Source: Clostridiales bacterium
GTDB taxonomy: Bacteria > Bacillota > Clostridia > Christensenellales > CAG-138
Reading direction: 5' to 3'
Assembly: GCA_012517905.1 (NCBI GenBank)
Contig: JAAYUE010000036.1
Location: forward strand, 1 to 51,959
DNA: 51,959 nt
Notes under the pieces: model-generated
What the model saw: the letters and a program-made list of their open reading frames with translations, nothing else
What the model was told of the DNA's origin: nothing
The model's database searches: none
Position numbers and translations under genes: made by a program
Shown here: positions 9,247 through 18,720 of the stretch, in pieces
Layout: the number at the start of each line of letters is the position of its first letter
How positions within the stretch are numbered: the first letter of the stretch is position 1

Positions 9247-9882
9247 TCAGATGATCCCGAGGGGGATGAGCACCGCGAGCAGCGCGATGTTGACGCAAAC
9301 GAGCGAGCCGATCCAGCGCTTTTGCGTCTTCAGCTCCTTGTCGTAAATCAGATAGGCGGCGAGGAAGAACGGGATGTAGACTGTGATGAACACGGGAATC
9401 GCGCCCCACCACGGATAGACCCAGATGAACGCGGGCGTCCACGCAAGAAAAATCTCTACGATTGAGAAGAACAGCGCGTTTCCGATGGCGAACGCGACGC
9501 GGTTGTTGATGCCGAGGATCTTCATGTCCTTGTCCGCCGGCAGCAGCTTGGACATGAAGCCCGCGATGGCGAACATCATGGAGATTTCGACGCTGACGCC
9601 GATGAGCAGGATGAACGACGTGCTCTCCGGCGAAACCGTCCAAAGCGCGTACCCCGTGAAGTGGCAAATCACCGCGTTGGCGATTTCGTAGAGCCAGTGA
9701 ACGCTGTAGAGCATCAGCGCCGCGGCGACGACCTTGTAGTGCTTTTTACGGATTTCTTCGACATACAGCATCATCACGATCGCAAATATCGCGATGATGG
9801 ACCAGTGGAAATTGGACGGATCGCGCACGGCGGCCTTCGCCAGGTCCGCCAGATGTTTGAGACCCGGATCTCCGAACAGCAT
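9247..9882 (-). CDS. Integral membrane protein of unknown function
   Basis: A 211-residue protein with about six hydrophobic segments and no enzyme motif I recognise. The first segment is WSIIAIFAIVMMLYVEEIRKK; conserved-looking polar residues inside the membrane region (HWLYE, EISMMF, HFTGYALW) hint at ligand or metal contact but this is not established. The start ATG 9882 has GGAGGT 8 bases upstream. Single-gene unit. Confidence 0.8.
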   Translation of the reverse strand: MLFGDPGLKHLADLAKAAVRDPSNFHWSIIAIFAIVMMLYVEEIRKKHYKVVAAALMLYSVHWLYEIANAVICHFTGYALWTVSPESTSFILLIGVSVEISMMFAIAGFMSKLLPADKDMKILGINNRVAFAIGNALFFSIVEIFLAWTPAFIWVYPWWGAIPVFITVYIPFFLAAYLIYDKELKTQKRWIGSLVCVNIALLAVLIPLGII

Positions 9883-10012
9883 GAAACAACACCTCCCAAA
9901 GATTTGTTTTTATCGGATGAGTCCAATCGATCTGCTTGTTTTATTGTATCGTGCGCCAAAAACGCTGTCAATTTGCAGATGCCGCGGCGGTCGGATTTTT
10001 GCAGGAAACGCC

Positions 10013-10213
10013 GTGCGGCGCGGATACGACAGCTGCGCGGACTGCGCGCAGTACGGCTCCTGCGAAACCCTCGCGGAATTTTACGGGCATGAAGGCTATA
10101 AATACAAAAAATACCGGCAGGCGACGCAATACGTCCGCGCGCATGGATACGACGCGTTTTTCCGAATCGCCGACCGCTGGAGCGGCGCGTACGGCGGCTA
10201 CGATGAGTCGTGA
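10013..10213 (+). pseudogene. DUF3795-like C-terminal fragment
   Basis: Read from GTG 10013 this gives 66 residues with Cys-x2-Cys-x5-Cys spacing (SCADCAQYGSCETLAEFYG) and a basic, aromatic tail. This resembles the C-terminal part of DUF3795 cysteine-rich proteins, which normally also have an N-terminal CGLDC-type region that is absent here. AGGAAA 5 bases upstream could start translation. Either a truncated remnant or a small Cys-rich gene; I favour a remnant. Confidence 0.4.
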
Positions 10214-10253
10214 ACTCCAAGGCGTTCAGGGGAGAATCGTTCTGGACGCACCC

Positions 10254-11111
10254 TCACGAAAGCTGCGAAAGATATTTTCGCGGGGACATGCCGTATTCGC
10301 TGTGAAACGCCTTGTAAAAGCCGGAGTATTCCGAAAACCCGCAGGCAAGCGCAACCTGCGTCAGTGGCTGTCCCTCGCGCATGAGATTCCGCGCGCGGAT
10401 CATGCGCTTTTGCAGCAGCATGCGGTAGATCGACACGCCGGTCTCCTGCTTGAAGCGGCGCTCCAGATGATATTTGGAGAGAAACACGGCGCGGCTTAGT
10501 TCGTCGAGGGAGACCTCCTCGCCGATGTGCGCGTCCAGATAGCCGGACACGCGCTGGACCAGCGGGCTCACCTGTACGTCCGCCTTCGGCAACCGCGCGG
10601 GCGCGCCGCCCGAGACGCGGTTCAGCAGCACGAGCAGGTTCGCCGCGAGGGAGCGGCAGAGCACGTCCCGCCCGAACAGCTCCGATTCGCTGGCCGACAG
10701 CAACTCAAACAGCGCGCGCGTGATCTGCTCCCGTTCGGCGTCGCCAAGCCGGATGACGCCGAGCCGTCCGGACGAAAAGCACGCCGAAAGGTCGGTGCTC
10801 TCGCTCGAAAGCCGCTCGACAAACGCGGGCGTCAGCCAGAGCACGATGCGCTCGTATGGTTCGCCCGCGTTGGTGAACAGCGGGCGGTGCAGATGGTTTG
10901 GGCCGATGAGCAGCAGGTCGCCCGGACGGACGGAGAACGACGCGCTCTCGATCTGATACGACAGGCTGCCGGAGAGCAGCAGGTAGCATTCGAAAAAGTC
11001 GTGAAAGTGCAGCGACACGTGCGGCTCCTGCTCGTCCCGGTAATGATAGATTTCGTAATCCTCCAGCAGCATATGCTGGCGCTGCTGAAACGGCTGGCGA
11101 ATGGTTTCCAT
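10254..11111 (-). CDS. AraC-family regulator of the sugar-acid operon
   Basis: A 285-residue protein: N-terminal cupin sensor (HFHDFFECYLLLSG at about 36-49, SFSVRPGDLLLIGPNHLHRP) and a C-terminal double helix-turn-helix (about 185-283; SLDELSRAVFLSKYHLERRFKQ, then a second helix-turn-helix, ending GMSPRKYLSQLS). ATG 11111 follows GGGAGG by 8 bases; a TTG 21 bases upstream lacks a ribosome site. It is divergent from the five-gene sugar-acid operon and probably activates it through the paired sites at 11138-11167. Confidence 0.93.
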   Translation of the reverse strand: METIRQPFQQRQHMLLEDYEIYHYRDEQEPHVSLHFHDFFECYLLLSGSLSYQIESASFSVRPGDLLLIGPNHLHRPLFTNAGEPYERIVLWLTPAFVERLSSESTDLSACFSSGRLGVIRLGDAEREQITRALFELLSASESELFGRDVLCRSLAANLLVLLNRVSGGAPARLPKADVQVSPLVQRVSGYLDAHIGEEVSLDELSRAVFLSKYHLERRFKQETGVSIYRMLLQKRMIRARNLMREGQPLTQVALACGFSEYSGFYKAFHSEYGMSPRKYLSQLS

Positions 11112-11137
11112 GATAGCATCCTCCCATACCAATATAG

Positions 11138-11167
11138 AGCAATATTATCAATGTTTCAAGCAATATT
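11138..11167. promoter_or_regulatory. Paired AGCAATATT operator sites
   Basis: AGCAATATT at 11138-11146 and again at 11159-11167, 21 bases apart (two helical turns), in the gap between the AraC gene and the operon. This is the form of an AraC-family direct-repeat operator. Confidence 0.6.
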
Positions 11168-11258
11168 TGGCAGGAACATGTCAATTATTGGTGATATTCT
11201 GAAGTTGTAGAAGTTTGATTGCCAACCCATATCAGAATACGGAAAGAGGAGTTTTATT

Positions 11259-12323
11259 ATGCCGTCGCCTCGCTATGCCATCGCGTGCCCAACGAGCATG
11301 GGCGTGCGCATCACGCCGGAAAACCGCCAGAGCGTGCACATCAGCAGAAACTTTATCATGACGTCCACGAGCGCGGAGTCAAACGTGCTCAACATCGCCG
11401 CTTCGCTCGGACACGAATGCCTCGTGCTGTCGAAGTTTATCGAGGGCAGTCCTGTTTCGCTCTTCATCCAGAGCGAACTGCGCGCCCGCAACATCCGCTA
11501 CGAGGGCGTCTCCGTGCCGCAGGGCGGGCCATGGGGTTATCGCCACCAGTTCAACATTGCGGACAGCGGCTTTGGCCTGCGCGGCCCGCGCGTTTGGAAC
11601 GACCGCACGGGCGAGGTCGGGCGCACGCTCTCGATTGAGGAGTTTGACATCGAGCGCATCTTCGGGCAGGAGGGCGTCGCGATTCTGCACATCTCCGGCC
11701 TGATTGCGGCGCTCTCGCCCGAGACGGCGGTGTTTTGCGCGGAGCTGGCAAAGCGCGCCAGGGCTTACGGCACGCGCGTGGCCTTCGATCTGAACTATCG
11801 CGCGTCCTTCTGGAAAGGGCGCGAAGCGGAGCTGGGCGAAGTGTTTCACAGCATCGCGGCGCTTTCCGATATCCTCGTGGGCAACGAGGAGGACTTTCAG
11901 CTTGCGCTCGGCGTAAAGGGACCCGAGGCGGGCGGCAAGGGGCTCGCGGCAAAGATCGAAGGGTTCAAGGGTATGATCGGTGCGGTGCAGAAGGCGTATC
12001 CCAACGCGCACTATTTTGCAACGACCCTGAGAGAGGTGGAAAACGCCAACGAGCATCTCTGGGGCGCGATCCTCTGCGCGGACGGACAGTGGTACATCGA
12101 AGAGCCGCGCAAGGTGCCCGTGCTCGATCGCATCGGCGGCGGGGACGGCTTCACCGGCGGACTGCTCTACGGCGTCTACCGCGGCTGGGAAGCGGAAAAG
12201 TGCCTGCAGTTTGGCTGGGCGACCGGCGCGCTGGCGGTCACCGACCTCAATGACTACGCCACGCCCGCGGACGAAGCGCAGGTGTGGAGCGTATATGCGG
12301 GCAACGCGCGCGTTACGCGCTGA
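11259..12323 (+). CDS. PfkB-family sugar-acid kinase (KDG kinase-like)
   Basis: A 354-residue ribokinase/PfkB-fold kinase. N-terminal substrate region includes SAESNVLNIAASLG; the C-terminal anion-hole motif is GGGDGFTGG at 293-301 with catalytic Asp296. The overall form (FDLNYR, LVGNEEDFQLALG) is closest to 2-dehydro-3-deoxygluconate kinases. GGAAAGAGG precedes the ATG. It is the first gene of the sugar-acid operon. No dehydratase that would make KDG is present, while 6-phosphogluconate dehydrogenase follows 43 bases later, so gluconate is an alternative substrate. Family certain, substrate uncertain. Confidence 0.88.
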   Translation: MPSPRYAIACPTSMGVRITPENRQSVHISRNFIMTSTSAESNVLNIAASLGHECLVLSKFIEGSPVSLFIQSELRARNIRYEGVSVPQGGPWGYRHQFNIADSGFGLRGPRVWNDRTGEVGRTLSIEEFDIERIFGQEGVAILHISGLIAALSPETAVFCAELAKRARAYGTRVAFDLNYRASFWKGREAELGEVFHSIAALSDILVGNEEDFQLALGVKGPEAGGKGLAAKIEGFKGMIGAVQKAYPNAHYFATTLREVENANEHLWGAILCADGQWYIEEPRKVPVLDRIGGGDGFTGGLLYGVYRGWEAEKCLQFGWATGALAVTDLNDYATPADEAQVWSVYAGNARVTR

Positions 12324-12366
12324 GTCCCGCCGGATCAAAACGGAAACGACAGAGGAGAATTCTCAT

Positions 12367-13818
<1,452 letters not shown>

Positions 13819-13828
13819 GAGGAACGTC

Positions 13829-14680
<852 letters not shown>

Positions 14681-14686
14681 GCCGAC

Positions 14687-15982
14687 ATGGAGCTGCGCCT
14701 GCAAGCGACAACCGAACAGGGCCTGACCGACGCCGAACTGAAAGACGGCCTGACCCGCCTTCTGGACGCGCATCCGGCAAAGCGCGTGCTCATCCTTCCG
14801 CCGGACTACACGCGCTATCACAGCAAGGCGGGATTTCTGACGAACGTCTGCTATCATTACTACACCGGCCGCGGCGCCGTCGTGGATATCTTGCCGACGC
14901 TCGGCACGCATCGACCCATGACGCGCGAAGAGGCGGCGGATATGTTTGGGGACGTGCCGTTCGAGCGCTTTTTTGCGCACAACTGGCGCAAGGACGTGGA
15001 GACCATCGGCGAAGTGCCCGCGGAGGTGCTGGCCGAAATTTCGGAGGGGCTTTGGACGGAGCCCATCGCCGTGCAGGTCAACCGCATGCTGCTCGATCCG
15101 AAGTACGATCTCATCCTCTCCCCCGGACAGGTGGTGCCGCACGAGGTCGTCGGCATGGCGAACCACGCCAAAAACGTGTTTGTCGGCGCGGGCGGCGCGG
15201 AGATGATCAACAAATCCCATATGCTCGGCGCGGTCTGCGGGATGGAGCGCGCCATGGGGCGGGATCATTCGCCCGCGCGTGATGTATTCGACTATGCGCT
15301 CGAGCACTTCTTTGCCGATCGGCCGATTCTGTTTTTATTGACCGTCACCACCGCGCCGGAGGGGAGCACCCGCACGCACGGGCTCTTCTGCGGACGCGAA
15401 CGGGACGCGCTGGAGGCGGCGATCTCGCTTGCGCAGCAAAAGAACATCGATTTCGTGCCGCGCGGCATTCAAAAATGCGTGGTCTATCTCGACCCGAGCG
15501 AATTCCACAGCACGTGGCTTGGCAACAAGGCCGTGTATCGCACGCGCATGGCGGTTGCCGACGGCGGCGAGCTCGTCATCCTCGCGCCGGGCGTCGAAAC
15601 GTTCGGCGAGGATGCGCGTGTGGACGCGCTCATCCGAAAATACGGCTATCGCGGGCGGGAATATGTGCTCGATCTGATACAGCGGCCGGCGTGCGAGGAC
15701 CTGCGCGGCAACCTGAGCGCGGCGGCGCACCTCATCCACGGCTCGTCCGACGGGCGCTTTATCGTCACCTACGCGGTGCAAAAGGAAATGCGCGCGGCGG
15801 TGGAGTTGGTCGGATACCGCTCTGCCGATGTCGGGGAACTGCTGCGCCGTTACGATCCGCAAAAGATGCGCTACGGTGCGAATACCCTGCCGGACGGCGA
15901 AGAGGTCTTCTTCATTCCGAATCCCGCGCTGGGGCTCTGGATCGACCGCGAGCGCTTCGAGCGGGAGGGCGGCGCGCTGTGA
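14687..15982 (+). CDS. LarA-family nickel-dependent 2-hydroxyacid epimerase
   Basis: A 431-residue LarA homolog (lactate racemase family, nickel pincer cofactor). All six active-site positions I know from L. plantarum LarA are present at near-identical spacing: Asp40/Arg43 in DYTR, His75 in LGTH, His152 in VVPH, Lys162 in HAK (cofactor attachment) and His178 in KSH; the K-to-H distance is 16 and the H-to-K distance 10, as in LarA. Family members racemise or epimerise C2 of 2-hydroxyacids; a D-gluconate 2-epimerase is known. Context (uronate isomerase, mannonate-type reductase, 6-phosphogluconate dehydrogenase) suggests mannonate/gluconate epimerisation. The cofactor genes larBCE are not in this window. 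It shares a GTGA overlap with uxaC. Confidence 0.88.
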   Translation: MELRLQATTEQGLTDAELKDGLTRLLDAHPAKRVLILPPDYTRYHSKAGFLTNVCYHYYTGRGAVVDILPTLGTHRPMTREEAADMFGDVPFERFFAHNWRKDVETIGEVPAEVLAEISEGLWTEPIAVQVNRMLLDPKYDLILSPGQVVPHEVVGMANHAKNVFVGAGGAEMINKSHMLGAVCGMERAMGRDHSPARDVFDYALEHFFADRPILFLLTVTTAPEGSTRTHGLFCGRERDALEAAISLAQQKNIDFVPRGIQKCVVYLDPSEFHSTWLGNKAVYRTRMAVADGGELVILAPGVETFGEDARVDALIRKYGYRGREYVLDLIQRPACEDLRGNLSAAAHLIHGSSDGRFIVTYAVQKEMRAAVELVGYRSADVGELLRRYDPQKMRYGANTLPDGEEVFFIPNPALGLWIDRERFEREGGAL

Positions 15983-17382
15983 AGGCGTTTATGGGCGAAG
16001 ACTTTTTGCTGCCGAGCAAAACCGCGCAGCGGCTGTATGGCGAATATGCCGAGCGGCTTCCGATCGTGGACTATCACAACCACCTCAGCGCAAAAGAGAT
16101 CTACGAGGACAACCCCGCCGAAAATATCGCGCGGCTCTGGTTCGGCGCGGACCACTATAAATGGCGGCTCATGCGCGCAAACGGCGTGCCGGAGCGGCTG
16201 ATCATGGGCGACGCGCCGGACTACGATAAGTTCGCCGCCTATGCCGCAACGCTGTCGTACGCCGCCGGCAATCCGCTCTATCATTGGAGCCATCTCGAAC
16301 TGCGGCGGTATTTCGGCATCGACACGCCGCTTTCCGGCGAGACGGCGGCGGACGTTTGGGCGCGCGCAAACGAGCGGATCCGGCAGGGCGGGTTTTCCCC
16401 GCGCGCGCTGCTGCGCCGCGCGAACGTGACCGCGCTCTGCACCACCGAAGACCCGGCGGACGACCTGAGCTGGCATCTGAAACTGCGGGACGAGCCGGAT
16501 TTTTCCGTGAAGGTTCTGCCCGCGTTTCGCCCCGAAAAGGCGGGGGAACTCTGGCGCGGCAAGGACTGGAAGGACTACCTCGGCGCGCTTTCCGCCAGAT
16601 CCGGCGTGGAAGTTTCGAGTTTTGCGTCGCTCAGGCGCGCGCTGCTCGTGCGCATGGGGGCGTTTGACGGGGCAGGCTGCGTGGCGAGCGATTTCGGCGT
16701 GGAGCGGTTTCCGTTTGCGCCTGCGGGCGAGCAGGAGATCGAGGCGATCTTTGCCCGCGCGCTTTCCCTGCGGGAGATGACGCGCGAGGACGTCGACAAA
16801 TACCTCACCGCGCTGCTGAGCTGGCTTGCGGGCGAATACAAGCGGCTGGGCTGGGTGATGGAGCTGCATATCGGCCCCGTGCGCGCGCGAAACACGCGCA
16901 TGACCGCCCGCTGCGGACGGGACGCGGGGTTCGACTCCGTCTCCGATCATCCCGTGGCGGAGCCGCTCGGCGCGTTTCTGGACATGCTGGACGGCCGGAA
17001 CGAGCTGCCGAAGACCATCCTGTTCGGGCTGAACCACAGGGACACCCTCGCGCTGCTGTCCACGGCGGGCGATTTTCAGAACGAGAGTTACCCGACCAAC
17101 GTTCAGGTCGGCGCAGCCTGGTGGATCAACGACCACCGCGACGGCATGATCGAACAGATGCGGCTACTGGCCTCGCAGGGCCTGCTCGGGCGGTTTCTCG
17201 GCATGACGACGGACAGCCGCAGCTTTCTCTCGTTTGCGCGGCACGAATACTTTCGGCGCGTGGCCTGCGGCCTTGTCGGCGGCTGGGTGGAGGACGGGGA
17301 ATATCCGGACGATCCGGCGCTTTTGAAAAGGTTGGTCGAAGACCTCTGCGGCGGCAACGCCACGCGATATTTCGGGTTTTAA
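15979..17382 (+). CDS. uxaC: Glucuronate (uronate) isomerase
   Basis: A 467-residue UxaC of the amidohydrolase superfamily, converting D-glucuronate to D-fructuronate and D-galacturonate to D-tagaturonate. Recognisable segments: IVDYHNHLSAKEIYEDN (metal-binding HxH), NIARLWFGADHYKWRLMRANG, MELHIGPVRARN, TILFGLNHRD, VQVGAAWWINDHRDGM and TDSRSFLSFARHEYFRR. GTG 15979 is preferred: GGGAGG lies 10 bases upstream and the codon overlaps the LarA-like stop (GTGA). Last gene of the operon, ending at a strong terminator. Confidence 0.96.
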   Translation: MKAFMGEDFLLPSKTAQRLYGEYAERLPIVDYHNHLSAKEIYEDNPAENIARLWFGADHYKWRLMRANGVPERLIMGDAPDYDKFAAYAATLSYAAGNPLYHWSHLELRRYFGIDTPLSGETAADVWARANERIRQGGFSPRALLRRANVTALCTTEDPADDLSWHLKLRDEPDFSVKVLPAFRPEKAGELWRGKDWKDYLGALSARSGVEVSSFASLRRALLVRMGAFDGAGCVASDFGVERFPFAPAGEQEIEAIFARALSLREMTREDVDKYLTALLSWLAGEYKRLGWVMELHIGPVRARNTRMTARCGRDAGFDSVSDHPVAEPLGAFLDMLDGRNELPKTILFGLNHRDTLALLSTAGDFQNESYPTNVQVGAAWWINDHRDGMIEQMRLLASQGLLGRFLGMTTDSRSFLSFARHEYFRRVACGLVGGWVEDGEYPDDPALLKRLVEDLCGGNATRYFGF

Positions 17383-17390
17383 GCGAAGCA

Positions 17391-17428
17391 AATAACAGCC
17401 CCGCGGCATTTGCCGCGGGGCTGTTATT
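17391..17428. terminator. Bidirectional terminator after uxaC
   Basis: 18-bp perfect stem AATAACAGCCCCGCGGCA/TGCCGCGGGGCTGTTATT with a 2-base centre. It serves the sugar-acid operon and the convergent thioesterase gene, whose stop codon lies within its edge. Confidence 0.9.
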
Positions 17429-17834
17429 CGGTTTCACTATTTAATTTTTTTTTCTGGGAAACGCGTTCCATGAACTTTGCGTTATCCACGATGAAGCGTT
17501 CCTGCGTGCCCTCGCCGATAAGCCCCGCGTCGTCATAGACGCGGCAGTTGAACACGAGCCGCCGCCGGTCGATCTCGACGAGCTCCGTTTCGCAGCGCAC
17601 CGTCGCGCCGATGGGGGTCGCGCTCAGGTGCTTGACGTCGATGCGCGTGCCGACCGTGGAGCTGCCCTCCGGCAGATAGCTCAGCACGCTCTCGGAAGCG
17701 CAGTGTTCCATCAGCGCGATCATCGCAGGCGTGGCGTAGACGTCCAGCCCGCCGCTGACAAGCGCCTTTGCGGTGTTTCGGCTGGACACGGTTTCTTCGC
17801 GTACGTTTCGTACGCCGCTGGACAATTCGCTCAT
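17424..17834 (-). CDS. Hot-dog fold thioesterase (FlK-like)
   Basis: A 136-residue single-domain protein of the fluoroacetyl-CoA-thioesterase-like hot-dog family: TPAMIALMEHCASESVLSYL, GTRIDVKHLSATPIGATVRCETELVEID, RLVFNCRVYDDAGLIGEGTQERFIV. Such enzymes hydrolyse small acyl-CoA thioesters; the substrate here is unknown. ATG 17834 has GGAGGAA 8 bases upstream; the frame continues upstream without a ribosome site. It stands alone. Confidence 0.85.
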   Translation of the reverse strand: MSELSSGVRNVREETVSSRNTAKALVSGGLDVYATPAMIALMEHCASESVLSYLPEGSSTVGTRIDVKHLSATPIGATVRCETELVEIDRRRLVFNCRVYDDAGLIGEGTQERFIVDNAKFMERVSQKKKLNSETE

Positions 17835-17933
17835 GCTGATTTCCTCCGCTTCACGCGTTTTTGTATTGGTTCCGATGATACCGCAATGCCGCGAAAAAAT
17901 CAACCGTCGGCGGTCATGCGGCAGGCGGACCTG

Positions 17934-18686
17934 TCATTCGTAATCGACGACATCCACCCAGCGGAACAGCAGCTCGCGCTCTTCGGGTTTGCCCTTGACG
18001 GACTGGCTTGCGGCGACGATGGGAATCCACTTTTGCACATACTGCCGCGGCGTGGCGCTCTTGTCGCAGAAGAGCGTTAAGTATGCTTCCGCGGTCTTGG
18101 GATCCCCCGCGAGGGAAAAGAGCAGATAGGTACGCGCCGCGTCCGCGGAGGCGTTGCCCTGCGTGGCGTGGGACCAGTCGATGATAAACGGCGCGCCGTC
18201 CTCGCGGAGGATGACGTTTGTGGGGTTAAAATCGCCGTGGCAGAGCTTGTTGTGGCGCGGCATGGATTCGAGCCGCGTATGCAGGTCGTATTTCGTCGCC
18301 GTCGGCAGTTCGGTCTGAATGATCTTGCGGTCCATCTTGTCCCGAAGCCGCGGCAGCAGCGGGCAGATCTGCCGGTGCATGGTCAGCTGCAGGTCGACGA
18401 ACTGCTCGAGATACGCCGCGTTCTTCTTGGGGTTCTCCGTCATAAGCTCGGCGAGCGTCCGCCCCGGGATATATTCGCTGGCGATATACCATTTGCCGTC
18501 CTCCGTCGTGCCGACGCCGCGCAGCTTCGGCACGTTCAGCTCCGTCTCCTCCACGCGCGCCTGGTTGAGCGCCTCGTTGAGCACGTCCGCCTTTTTAAAT
18601 CCTTCGCCGAACACCTTGACGACCGTGTCGCCGTCGCGATAGATCGTCTTGTTCGCGCGCACCGCGATTGCGTTTGAGTAATCCAT
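17934..18686 (-). CDS. Aminoglycoside-phosphotransferase-like small-molecule kinase
   Basis: A 250-residue protein-kinase-like phosphotransferase (APH/choline kinase superfamily). It has the catalytic loop HGDFNPTNVI and the metal motif IIDWSHAT, plus an N-lobe with YIASEYIPGRTL as hinge. These kinases phosphorylate small hydroxylated molecules; antibiotic resistance should not be assumed. ATG 18686 is chosen because AAAGGA lies 8 bases upstream; an ATG 9 bases earlier abuts the ribosome site. It is separated from adhE by 34 bases and may be read from the same transcript. Confidence 0.88.
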   Translation of the reverse strand: MDYSNAIAVRANKTIYRDGDTVVKVFGEGFKKADVLNEALNQARVEETELNVPKLRGVGTTEDGKWYIASEYIPGRTLAELMTENPKKNAAYLEQFVDLQLTMHRQICPLLPRLRDKMDRKIIQTELPTATKYDLHTRLESMPRHNKLCHGDFNPTNVILREDGAPFIIDWSHATQGNASADAARTYLLFSLAGDPKTAEAYLTLFCDKSATPRQYVQKWIPIVAASQSVKGKPEERELLFRWVDVVDYE

Positions 18687-18720
18687 AGCTTTCATCCTTT
18701 CTTTGCCGATCGACCGGGCG

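Noticed and set aside
17934-18686. Aminoglycoside resistance gene
   Set aside because: Only the general kinase motifs HGDxxxxN and DW are present; no resistance subtype is recognisable.
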